DNA of 9,403 bases from assembly GCA_004211235.1 (NCBI GenBank), contig SEEY01000109.1, forward strand, positions 1-9,403, given 5' to 3'. Source of the stretch: Rubrivivax sp. Lineage in GTDB: Bacteria; Pseudomonadota; Gammaproteobacteria; Burkholderiales; Burkholderiaceae. Of this stretch, positions 1-6,637 are shown in pieces. The notes under the pieces are model-generated. The model made no database searches. It worked only from the letters and a program-made list of their open reading frames with translations, and was not told the origin of the DNA. Both the position numbers and the translations under genes were made by a program. The first letter of the stretch is position 1. The number at the start of each line of letters is the position of its first letter.

Positions 1-2184
1 GATGTCGTCGGAAGCGGCGCCGAGCTGCACTTCATACGTGCCGGGCGCGATGACCCAGTGGCCGGTCGACTCGTCAAACGTCGCCAGCAGTCGCGGATCG
101 ACGCTGACCGTCGCCGCGCCCGACTCGCCCGGCTTCAACGCCAGCTTGCTGAAGCCCACCAGCCGCCGCGGCGCTTCCCATTGGGCGTTCTGCGGCGCGC
201 GGATGTAGACCTGGCCCACCGAGGCGCCGTCGCGCTGGCCGGTGTTCTTTACCGAGAACTTCATGGTGACCGCCGACCTGGCGGCTTCAGCCTTCAGGCC
301 GCCCAGCTCGAAGCTGGTGTACGACAGGCCGTGGCCGAAGGCGTAGAGCGGCTTGTGGCCCTTCAGGTCGAACCACTTGTAGCCGACCGCGGCGCCCTCG
401 GTGTAGCGCACCGTGAACAGCGGGCCGTTCGATTTGCCACCAATCTGCTGACGCACCAGTTGATCGGTGCTGGCGGGGAAGGTGATGGGCAGCCGGCCCG
501 ACGGATTGACGGCGCCGGTCAGCAGCCGGGCGATGGCCTCGCCGCCGTTGGAGCCGGGGTAGAAGGCGGCCAGGATGCCCTTCACGTCCTTCGCCCAGGG
601 CATCAGCACAGCGCCGCCGCTCTCGACGACGACGATGGTGTTGGGGTTGGCCTTGGCGGCCGCCGCGACGATGGCGTCCTGGTTGCCTTGCAGGCTCAGC
701 GTCGGCGCGTCCAGCGACTCGGCCGTCCACTGGTGGACGAAGACGATGGCGACGTCGGCTGCGGCTGCGGCTGCGGCCGAGGCCTCGACGTCGGTACCGG
801 CGTCGAAGGCGAACTGCGTCTGCGGCAGTTGCTGCTGCAGCGCCTTCATCGGTGACGACGGCTGCCAGACCTGCGTCAGCCAGCCGCCCGGGCCCAGGCC
901 CGGCACGGCGTTGCCGCCGATGGGCGTGACGACGGCAGAGCCACCACCGGAGAGCACGGCCTTGTCGGCATAGCTGCCGATGATGGCGACGCGCTTCGGG
1001 CTGACGAGCGGCAGCACGCCGGACTCGTTCTTCAGCAGCACGAGCGACTGCTCGGCGGCTTGCTGAGTGACCTTGGCGTGGGCGGGGTAGTCAATGGCAC
1101 TGGCTGCAGCGGCCGGCTGCAGCGGGTGGTCGACGACGCCCTTGTCGAACATCGCCCACAGGATGCGCCGCGCCATGTCGTCGATGCGGGCCAGAGGCAC
1201 GGCGCCATCGACGACGGCGTCCTTCAACGGCTGCGCGAAGTAGGGCACCTTGTCGAAGGGAAAGCCGGACTGCTGATCCAGCCCGCCGTTGGCGTCCTGC
1301 ACCGTCGAGTGCACGGCGCCCCAGTCGGACATGACATAGCCCTTGTAGCCCCAGTCGCCCTTGAGCACCTGGTTCTGCCAGGTGTCGTTCTGGCAGGCGT
1401 AGACGTCGTTGATGCGGTTGTAAGAGCACATCACCGAGCCGGGGCTGCTCTTCTCGATGGCCAGCTCGAAGGCCAGCGCGTCGCTCTGGCGCAGCGCCGG
1501 CACCGACAGCTGGGCGCTCACCAGCGTGCGGCCGGTCTCCTGGGCGTTGATCAGGTAGTGCTTGATCGTCGAGATGATGTGGTTGGCCTGCACGCCGCGG
1601 ATCAGGCCAGCGCCCATCTCGGCAGCCAGCAGCGGGTCCTCGCCGGTGTATTCGAAGTTGCGGCCGTTCAGCGCCTCGCGGGCGAGGTTGACGCCGCCGG
1701 CCAGCATGACGTTGAAGCCGGACAGACGGGCCTCGTTGCCGATCATCCGGCCGCCGGCCTCGGACACCCTCGGATCCCAGCTGGCGGCCGTGGCCAGCGA
1801 TGAGGGCAGGGACGTGCGCTCCAGGTAGGGGTTGCGCACGCCGATGGAGGCGTCGGCCTGGTACTGCGCCGGGATGCTCAAGCGCGGGATGCCGGGGATG
1901 TAGCCGGCCGAGCCCGGGATGACCTTGGCGGCCACTTCCTTGGCGTTGACGCCGGGGATGATGCTGGCGTCGACCTGCGCGAGCTGGTCGCCGGAGGCGT
2001 AGCCGAACAGCAGCTGCAGCTTCTCGTCCAGCGTCATCGCCTTCAGCAGCAGCTCGGTGCGCTGCGTGGATGACCGGGCCTTGTCCATCCAGGGTTGGGC
2101 GTCGGCGGCGCGCAGGGTCGGAGCGGCGGTGCCCAGGGCGAGCGCCACGGCCGCGGTGACGAGGGAGGCATGCAAGGTTTTCAC
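1..2184 (-). CDS. Secreted glycoside hydrolase family 3 (beta-glucosidase-type), 3' end cut by window edge
   Basis: Exported retaining glycosidase, probably releasing glucose or a related sugar from the non-reducing end of oligosaccharides; the exact substrate cannot be read from the sequence. Translation from a GTG gives 728 codons with no stop before the edge. Residues 1-26 form a signal peptide (MK start, Ala/Leu core, likely cleavage after LRA). The N-terminal TIM-barrel domain shows GRNFEYTGEDP (174-184), the Lys208-His209 pair in STIKHY, and the nucleophile Asp287 in VMSDWGAVHS. The second domain (about 380-570) carries LVLLKN at 381-386 and the probable acid/base Glu489 in TAESLDAPTLSLQGNQ. 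A fibronectin-III-like domain starts near 640 (SVKNTGQRDG, GQVYI). Only a short tail should be missing. The GTG has no good ribosome binding site, but it is kept because the next in-frame ATG (Met33) would remove the signal peptide. It follows the pirin gene by 61 bp. The family is secure; calling it a beta-glucosidase rather than a xylosidase or other GH3 is inference. Confidence 0.93.
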   Translation of the reverse strand, partial: MKTLHASLVTAAVALALGTAAPTLRAADAQPWMDKARSSTQRTELLLKAMTLDEKLQLLFGYASGDQLAQVDASIIPGVNAKEVAAKVIPGSAGYIPGIPRLSIPAQYQADASIGVRNPYLERTSLPSSLATAASWDPRVSEAGGRMIGNEARLSGFNVMLAGGVNLAREALNGRNFEYTGEDPLLAAEMGAGLIRGVQANHIISTIKHYLINAQETGRTLVSAQLSVPALRQSDALAFELAIEKSSPGSVMCSYNRINDVYACQNDTWQNQVLKGDWGYKGYVMSDWGAVHSTVQDANGGLDQQSGFPFDKVPYFAQPLKDAVVDGAVPLARIDDMARRILWAMFDKGVVDHPLQPAAAASAIDYPAHAKVTQQAAEQSLVLLKNESGVLPLVSPKRVAIIGSYADKAVLSGGGSAVVTPIGGNAVPGLGPGGWLTQVWQPSSPMKALQQQLPQTQFAFDAGTDVEASAAAAAAADVAIVFVHQWTAESLDAPTLSLQGNQDAIVAAAAKANPNTIVVVESGGAVLMPWAKDVKGILAAFYPGSNGGEAIARLLTGAVNPSGRLPITFPASTDQLVRQQIGGKSNGPLFTVRYTEGAAVGYKWFDLKGHKPLYAFGHGLSYTSFELGGLKAEAARSAVTMKFSVKNTGQRDGASVGQVYIRAPQNAQWEAPRRLVGFSKLALKPGESGAATVSVDPRLLATFDESTGHWVIAPGTYEVQLGAASDDI
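757..777 (-). repeat. Short hexanucleotide repeat encoding a poly-alanine run
   Basis: About three and a half copies of a GCGGCT unit (plus-strand reading) lie inside the GH3 gene. They encode seven consecutive alanines, residues 470-476, in alternating GCC and GCA codons. The run sits just before the hydrophobic strand DVAIVFV of the second GH3 domain. It could change length by slippage in steps of two alanines without breaking the frame. Whether it varies in nature is unknown. Confidence 0.6.
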
Positions 2185-2215
2185 GGCGGCGATGGAAGCG
2201 GTTCCAGAATCAGGG

Positions 2216-2239
2216 GCGGGGCGGACTCTACCGCCCCGC
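2216..2239 (-). terminator. Strong GC hairpin after the pirin gene, possible terminator
   Basis: Perfect 9-bp inverted repeat: positions 2216-2224 pair with 2231-2239, with a 6-nt loop. In the transcript it begins 6 nt after the pirin stop codon, which is the usual place for a terminator stem. There is no clear run of T after it on the minus strand (only CCCTGATTCT), so intrinsic termination may be partial. Only 31 bp separate it from the GH3 start, too little for a full promoter. Confidence 0.55.
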
Positions 2240-2245
2240 GTGGAG

Positions 2246-3283
2246 TTACGCCTGCTGTTCAACCCTGCCATCGGCATGCCGGGCGAAGCGCTCCTCGCCG
2301 TCGCCGTGGACGGGCGCCGCGTCGGGCCAGGGCCAGCCGCCGAACTCGGTGCGGCGGTAGTCTTCGAAGGCCTGCCGCAGCTCCTGCTCGGTGTTCATGA
2401 CGAAGGGGCCGTACTGGGCCACCGGCTCGCCGATGGGCCGGCCCTGCAGCATCAGCAGCTCGGCGGGTTCGGCGCCGTTCATCAGCGTGACGGCCGTGTC
2501 CGCACGCAGCTCGATGGCCGACTTCACATCGACGGCCTGGCCGTCCACGCCCAGACGCGTGCCGGCGAAGAAGTAGAGCTTGCGGCGCGTGCCGTCGCCG
2601 GTGGCCGCGGGCAGCGTCCATTGCGCGCCCGGTTCGAGCTTGAGCGTCCAGATGGCGAGGTCGGAATGCAGGCGTGAGCCCCAGGAGTCCGGCGGCGGCG
2701 CGAGCGGCTGGGCCATGCCACCGGGCACGGGCAGGGCACCGGCGATGCAGACCACCTCGGTGGCGCGCCCTTCGGCGTCGACAAAGCGGTGCCGCGGGAT
2801 GTCCTGCGCCCAGAACATCGTGAAGTGCGGCTCCACCATCTTGCTGTCGGCCGGCAGGTTGAGCCAGATCTGGAACAGCTCCAGCGGGTTGGGCCGGTCG
2901 GTGTGCAGCAGCGGAAACATCTCGGCGTGCACGATGCCCTTGCCGGCGGTCAGCCACTGCACGTCGCCGCCGCCGAAACGCGCCGCCGCACCGAGCGAAT
3001 CGGCGTGGTCGATGCGACCCTGGCGCACGATCGTCACCGTCTCGAAGCCGCGGTGCGGGTGGGCCGGGAAGCCGGGCACCTGCTGGCCGTGGTACATGCT
3101 CCAGCCGTCCTTGCGCGAGAAGTCGGAGCCGATCTGGCGGCCCGCCAGCAGCGCCGCATCCGGCCCGTGGCGGCCGTTGCCGCGGGGATAGGCGTCGTCA
3201 TGATGGACGCAGAACAGGAAGGGGTCGAGGGTCTCCCAGGGGAAGCCCAGCGGCGCGATGGCGAGGATGGAAGGAGGCAGCAT
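2246..3283 (-). CDS. Pirin family protein (bicupin, metal-binding)
   Basis: Pirins are double-cupin proteins that bind a metal, usually iron; some members act as quercetin dioxygenases or redox-linked regulators, others have no known substrate. From the ATG the protein has 345 residues. The N-terminal cupin carries the four expected ligands: two histidines in PAHPHRGFETV (residues 75 and 77) and the His-Glu pair in GIVHAEM (119 and 121). The second cupin covers roughly residues 180-310. There is no signal peptide or membrane segment, so it should be cytoplasmic. The ATG is preferred over the GTG nine bases upstream (base 3292) because an AGGG lies 8 nt before the ATG and would overlap the GTG. 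It lies 50 bp after the last OmpA-domain gene. At about 345 residues it is longer than small pirins, with a C-terminal tail rich in charged residues after the second cupin. The catalytic role is not predicted. Family call is secure. Confidence 0.93.
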   Translation of the reverse strand: MLPPSILAIAPLGFPWETLDPFLFCVHHDDAYPRGNGRHGPDAALLAGRQIGSDFSRKDGWSMYHGQQVPGFPAHPHRGFETVTIVRQGRIDHADSLGAAARFGGGDVQWLTAGKGIVHAEMFPLLHTDRPNPLELFQIWLNLPADSKMVEPHFTMFWAQDIPRHRFVDAEGRATEVVCIAGALPVPGGMAQPLAPPPDSWGSRLHSDLAIWTLKLEPGAQWTLPAATGDGTRRKLYFFAGTRLGVDGQAVDVKSAIELRADTAVTLMNGAEPAELLMLQGRPIGEPVAQYGPFVMNTEQELRQAFEDYRRTEFGGWPWPDAAPVHGDGEERFARHADGRVEQQA

Positions 3284-3291
3284 GGTTCGCA

Positions 3292-3295
3292 CCCT
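3292..3295 (-). promoter_or_regulatory. Ribosome binding site deciding the pirin start
   Basis: Minus-strand AGGG lies 8 nt before the ATG at 3283. It overlaps the alternative GTG start at 3292, so that GTG would have no usable binding site at normal spacing. This supports the 345-residue form over the 348-residue form. Confidence 0.55.
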
Positions 3296-3298
3296 AAC

Positions 3299-3334
3299 GC
3301 GAGTCGGCCGCCCTTGCAGGCGGCGCGGTCTCGC
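3299..3334 (-). terminator. Imperfect hairpin between the last OmpA-domain gene and pirin
   Basis: A 6-bp GC stem (3307-3312 with 3319-3324, 6-nt loop) is extended by a second 5-bp stem (3299-3303 with 3330-3334) across an asymmetric internal loop. It begins at the stop codon of the third OmpA-domain gene. No T-run follows. It could be a weak terminator or attenuator, or a 3'-end stabiliser separating the OmpA genes from the pirin gene. GC-rich DNA forms such structures by chance, so confidence is low. Confidence 0.3.
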
Positions 3335-4371
3335 TACTGGGCCACCAGCTCCACACGCCGGTTCCTGGCCCGGCCGGCGTCATCGCCATTGCCCGCGACA
3401 GGCGCCAGCGACGCCAGCCCCCTGGGCACGACCCGCTTGGCGTCCACCTTGTACGGCGCTGCCACCAGCGCTGCGACGACGGCCTGGGCGCGGGCCAGGC
3501 TGAGCTTCTCGTTGGCGTCGAGGCTGCCGACGTTGTCGGTGTGGCCGACGATGTAGGCCTTCAGCGCGGGCTGGTTCTTCAGCAGCTCGGCCATCGCCTC
3601 GAGCTGTGCCTTGGACTCGGGCTTCAGCTCGGTCTTGCCGGTGTCGAAGAACAGCCCGGTCAGGGTGACCCGCCCTTCCGCCGCGAGGCCGGCCTGCAGC
3701 GCAGCGGGGTCGACGCTGACCTGGCCCGTCTCCATGGCCTTGGGCTCGACAACCTCGAGGTAGGTGGCGACAAGGCCCGTCGTGGCATTGGCCGCCAGCG
3801 AGTTGTAGAGCAGCACGGTGGCCTCCTGGCCCGGCTTGCCGAGCGTGCCGACGAGCATGCGGCCGTCCTCCACGGACAGTGCCGACGTCAGCCCGTAGCG
3901 GCTGCCGGTGGGCGTCAGGACGTCGCCTTTCGCCCAGGTCATGCCCTTGTTCGGCTCGCTGGTCTTCCACCACGCGAAGTAGAGGTCGGCACACTTGCTT
4001 TCGCAGGAGAAGCGCTTCTTGAAGCCCGCCGCATTGAGCGCCTGTTCGTAGTTGCGCCAGACCTCCAGCGCCGACTTGCCGCGAGGCGCGATGTAGAGCG
4101 TCTGCGTGACCTTGCCTTCCAGGTTGAGCGGCTCCTTGAACTGGCGCGCATCGGCTTTGGACAGCTCCGCGCTGCCGGGCAGCACGGCGGCGTCCCAGTT
4201 CGACACGCGCTGGCCCGCAAGCCAGGAGCCGGCGAAGCGCCGGATGAGCGGGTGATCGGCAGCGCCGGGCAGGTCGGTGACGGGCTTGTCGGCGGCAATC
4301 GCGGAGCCGGCGAGAGGGGCAGCCAATGCGGCTGCCAGCAGCTTGGCAACGAGGCGGGCGGTGGGGTTCAT
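3334..4371 (-). CDS. OmpA-family protein with DUF4892-like N-terminus (third gene of tandem triplet)
   Basis: Exported 345-residue envelope protein expected to hold on to peptidoglycan. Residues 1-26 form a signal peptide ending in GSAIA; no lipobox cysteine is seen, so it is not an obvious lipoprotein. Residues about 30-215 resemble DUF4892: the ADHPLIRRFAGS motif (38-49), LEGKVTQTLYIAPRGKS (84-100), LEVWRNYEQALNAAGF (102-117) and the cysteine pair Cys123/Cys127, likely a disulfide. Residues about 237-345 form the OmpA/MotB domain with FFDTGKTELKP, GHTDN (Asp279) and LSLARA (Arg294), the Asp/Arg pair that binds diaminopimelate in this family, ending in NRRVEL. It starts 20 bp after the previous paralogue. 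It is the most diverged of the three, for example KNQPALKAY where the others have KAQPAL. No good ribosome binding site precedes the ATG, so coupling to the upstream gene is plausible. Function beyond wall binding is unknown. Confidence 0.92.
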   Translation of the reverse strand: MNPTARLVAKLLAAALAAPLAGSAIAADKPVTDLPGAADHPLIRRFAGSWLAGQRVSNWDAAVLPGSAELSKADARQFKEPLNLEGKVTQTLYIAPRGKSALEVWRNYEQALNAAGFKKRFSCESKCADLYFAWWKTSEPNKGMTWAKGDVLTPTGSRYGLTSALSVEDGRMLVGTLGKPGQEATVLLYNSLAANATTGLVATYLEVVEPKAMETGQVSVDPAALQAGLAAEGRVTLTGLFFDTGKTELKPESKAQLEAMAELLKNQPALKAYIVGHTDNVGSLDANEKLSLARAQAVVAALVAAPYKVDAKRVVPRGLASLAPVAGNGDDAGRARNRRVELVAQ

Positions 4372-4391
4372 GGGTCAGCTGGGTTGTTGAG

Positions 4392-5444
4392 TTATTGCAG
4401 CACCATCTCGACGCGGCGGTTCTTCGCGCGGCCGTCGTCGCTGGCGTTGGACGCCACCGGCGCGTAGTTGGCGTTGCCGTGCGCCGCGAGCCGGTTGGCG
4501 GGGATGCCGCGCTGCGTGAGGGCAGCGACGACGGCCTGGGCGCGGCCCTGGCTGAGCTTGACGTTCGCGTCCAGGCTGCCGGCGTTGTCCGTGTGGCCGA
4601 CGATGAAGACCCGCAGCGCCGGCTGCGCCTTGAGCACGGCGGCCATCTGGTCGAGCTGCGCGTTGCTGTCGGGCTTCAGCTCGGTCTTGCCGGTGTCGAA
4701 CAGCACGCCGTACAGGGCGACCTTGCCGTCGGCCTGCAGGCCCGCGGCGATGGCTTTCGCGTCGACCGTGACCTGGCCGGTGGGCATGGCCTTGGGGTCG
4801 ACGATCTCGATGTAGCTGGCGGCGCGGTCGGTGTATTCATTTTCGGCCTGCGACGTGAAGACGAGCACCTGCAGGGTGCTGCCGCCGCGGGTCAGCGTGC
4901 CGGCGAGGATGTGGCCCTCATTCCACGAAATGGACATCGGGATGCCCCAGCGGGCGCCCTTGAAGTTGCTGCCCTTGACGCCCACCAGATAGCCCTTGGC
5001 CCAGTCCATGGACTTGCCGCGGTCCTCTTCCTTGATCGCGAAATAGGCCGGGGCGAGGCAGTCCTTCACCTCGCAGAGGAAGCGCTGCTTGAAGCCGGCT
5101 CCCATCAGCGCCTGCTGCTGGTTGCGGAACACTTCCAGCGGCGTCTTGCCTTCCGGGCTCAGGTAGAAGAGGCGGGTCACCTTGCCCTCGACCTGCAGCG
5201 GATCGGCAAACTTGTTGCGCTCGGTCCTGGACATGCCGCCGGCGCCCGGCAGCACGGTGGCGGCCCAGTCCTGCTGGCCGTAGCCCACCAGCAGGCTGCC
5301 GGTGAAGCGGCTGATGACGGGGTGGTCGGTGCCGCCCTTCACGTCGGCCGTGGGCAGGCCCTCCATGGCGCGTGCGGCAGGGGCGGCTAGCGCCAGGGCG
5401 AGCAGGGCGCTGGAGACGGGCAGGGCGAAGCTTCGCATCGTCAT
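4392..5444 (-). CDS. OmpA-family protein with DUF4892-like N-terminus (second gene of tandem triplet)
   Basis: Exported paralogue of its two neighbours, 350 residues. The signal peptide covers residues 1-26 with cleavage likely after PAARA. The DUF4892-like part shows TDHPVISRFTGS (39-50), LEVFRNQQQAL, and the cysteine pair Cys124/Cys129. The C-terminal OmpA/MotB domain starts near residue 246 with LFDTGKTELKPDSNAQLDQM, followed by GHTDN (Asp286), LSQGRA (Arg301) and a terminal NRRVEM, so the peptidoglycan-contact residues are kept. Two possible ATG starts lie six bases apart (5444 and 5438); neither has a clear ribosome binding site, and the longer form is given. The start follows the stop of the first paralogue by 19 bp, which supports one transcript for the triplet. 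Its OmpA core is closest to the first paralogue: 53 of 65 residues are identical over the stretch from FDTGK to LTQRG. The specific job is not known. Confidence 0.92.
   Translation of the reverse strand: MTMRSFALPVSSALLALALAAPAARAMEGLPTADVKGGTDHPVISRFTGSLLVGYGQQDWAATVLPGAGGMSRTERNKFADPLQVEGKVTRLFYLSPEGKTPLEVFRNQQQALMGAGFKQRFLCEVKDCLAPAYFAIKEEDRGKSMDWAKGYLVGVKGSNFKGARWGIPMSISWNEGHILAGTLTRGGSTLQVLVFTSQAENEYTDRAASYIEIVDPKAMPTGQVTVDAKAIAAGLQADGKVALYGVLFDTGKTELKPDSNAQLDQMAAVLKAQPALRVFIVGHTDNAGSLDANVKLSQGRAQAVVAALTQRGIPANRLAAHGNANYAPVASNASDDGRAKNRRVEMVLQ
4627..4700 (-). repeat. Direct repeat copy 1 (OmpA core of the second paralogue)
   Basis: This 74-nt stretch matches 5699-5772 in the same orientation with four mismatches and no gap. 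It encodes the start of the OmpA domain (FDTGKT through PALxAxLK region). The flanking sequence of the two genes is clearly more diverged. Confidence 0.8.
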
Positions 5445-5463
5445 GGCTTGGCTCGGTGGAGGT

Positions 5464-6495
5464 TTACTGGACGACCATCTCGACGCGGCGGTTCCTTGCC
5501 CGACCGTCTTCGCCCGCGTTGGACGCCACCGGCGAGAAGTTGGCGATGCCGCGTGCCTGCAGCCTGCCCGCGGCGATGCCGCGCTGCGTCAGCGCCGCGA
5601 CGACAGCCTTGGCGCGGCCCTCGCTCAAGGCGAGATTGGCGTCGATGGCGCCGACGTTGTCGGTGTGGCCGACGATCAGCATCTTCAGCGCGGGCTGGGC
5701 CTTGAGCACGGCGGCCATCTGGTCGAGCTGCGCATTGCTGTCGGGCTTGATGTCGGTCTTGCCGGTGTCGAAGAACAGGCCGTAGAGGGCCATCCTGCCC
5801 TCGGCCTGCAGGCCCTGGCCGATGGCCTTGGCGTCGACCGTGACCTGCCCCGTGGGCATGGCCTTGGGCTCGACGATCTCGATGTAGGTCGCCGCGCGGC
5901 CGGTGTGCTCGTTCTCGGCCATGGAGGTGAACAGCAGCAGGTTCAGCGTGCGGCCACCGCTGGTCAGCGTGCCCACCGTCATGCGGGCCTGCTGGTAGCT
6001 GATGGCCATCTCCAGGTTCCAGGCGCTGCCGGCATGCTCGCCGCCCGCCGCCGGCAGGTTGCCCTCCGCCCAGCGCATGCCCTTGGCGCGCTCGGAACCG
6101 TCGAGCGCGAAATAGGCCTTGGTGCAGCCCTGCGCTTCGCTTTCGCACTGCCAGGTGGTCTTGAAGCCGGCGGCCGTCAGCGCCTGCTGGTAGTTGCGGT
6201 ACACCTCCAGCGGGCTCTTGCCCAGCGGCGCCAGGTAGAAGAGGCGCGTGACCTTGCCCTCCAGCAGCACCGGCCGGTTGAACTTGTCGTCGGTCTTGGA
6301 GACGCCGCTGGCGTCGGGGAAGCTGCGCTGCTCCCAGTCCTGCTGGGCGTAGCCGGCGAGCACGCTGCCGGTGAAGCGCTTGAGCACCGGGTGATCGGCG
6401 CTCCGGGCGACGTCGGCCTTGGGCGCGTCGGCCAGGGCCGCGGCAGCGAGTGCGAAGGAAGCGAGGAGGGAAACGGCAGCGCGGCTGGGCGTCAT
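5464..6495 (-). CDS. OmpA-family protein with DUF4892-like N-terminus (first gene of tandem triplet)
   Basis: Exported 343-residue envelope protein, first transcribed of the three paralogues. A signal peptide covers residues 1-22, probably cleaved after ALA before DAPKAD. The DUF4892-like region has SADHPVLKRFTGS (32-44), LEGKVTRLFYLAPLGKS (78-94), LEVYRNYQQAL (96-106) and Cys117/Cys124, a wider-spaced cysteine pair than in its neighbours. The OmpA/MotB domain (about 238-343) shows LFFDTGKTDIKPDSNAQ, GHTDN (Asp279), LSEGRA (Arg294) and NRRVEM near the end. No transmembrane beta-barrel region like that of E. coli OmpA is visible; the protein is probably periplasmic and wall-attached. The 142 bp upstream contain a hairpin ending the previous operon but no convincing promoter or ribosome binding site that I can name. 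The ATG is the only start that keeps a normal signal peptide. Confidence 0.92.
   Translation of the reverse strand: MTPSRAAVSLLASFALAAAALADAPKADVARSADHPVLKRFTGSVLAGYAQQDWEQRSFPDASGVSKTDDKFNRPVLLEGKVTRLFYLAPLGKSPLEVYRNYQQALTAAGFKTTWQCESEAQGCTKAYFALDGSERAKGMRWAEGNLPAAGGEHAGSAWNLEMAISYQQARMTVGTLTSGGRTLNLLLFTSMAENEHTGRAATYIEIVEPKAMPTGQVTVDAKAIGQGLQAEGRMALYGLFFDTGKTDIKPDSNAQLDQMAAVLKAQPALKMLIVGHTDNVGAIDANLALSEGRAKAVVAALTQRGIAAGRLQARGIANFSPVASNAGEDGRARNRRVEMVVQ
5699..5772 (-). repeat. Direct repeat copy 2 (OmpA core of the first paralogue)
   Basis: Partner of 4627-4700: 70 of 74 bases identical, no gap, same orientation, same position in the coding sequence. Its spacing from the partner is 1072 bp, one gene length. 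It marks either strong constraint on the OmpA core or recent exchange between the tandem genes. Confidence 0.8.
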
Positions 6496-6617
6496 GGGGT
6501 CAGGCTGGGGTGGATGGCGCGGATGTTGACGCAGCCAACGCCCTGGCCTGCCCGAGGGCCGACCTGCAAACGTGGGAGAACCGCCCGCGGCGTGGTCCCA
6601 ATTCGTAACCGGCCTGA

Positions 6618-6637
6618 CGAGCCGCTACACCGGCTCG
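6618..6637 (-). terminator. GC hairpin directly after the second GNAT gene, possible terminator
   Basis: A perfect 7-bp stem (6618-6624 with 6631-6637) with a 6-nt loop begins at the base right after the TAG stop of the upstream acetyltransferase gene. No T-run follows on the minus strand. It lies in the 142-bp gap (6496-6637) that separates the partition-linked genes from the OmpA triplet. In the rest of that gap I see no clear promoter or RNA gene. Intrinsic termination is plausible but weak. Confidence 0.4.

Noticed and set aside
287..1429. Minus-strand open frames at 287-730 and 1091-1429
   Set aside because: They are in a different frame from the GH3 gene, and the GH3 frame runs unbroken from the GTG at 2184 to the window edge, so there is no frameshift or separate gene.
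1060..1803. Plus-strand open frame of 247 codons
   Set aside because: Antisense to the intact GH3 reading frame, which carries catalytic motifs; the plus-strand translation shows only low-complexity Val/Gly/Arg sequence.
6496..6637. Promoter for the OmpA triplet in the 142-bp gap
   Set aside because: I looked for minus-35/minus-10 pairs on the minus strand (for example TTGCAG and TTGGGA as minus-35) and found no acceptable minus-10 at the right distance.
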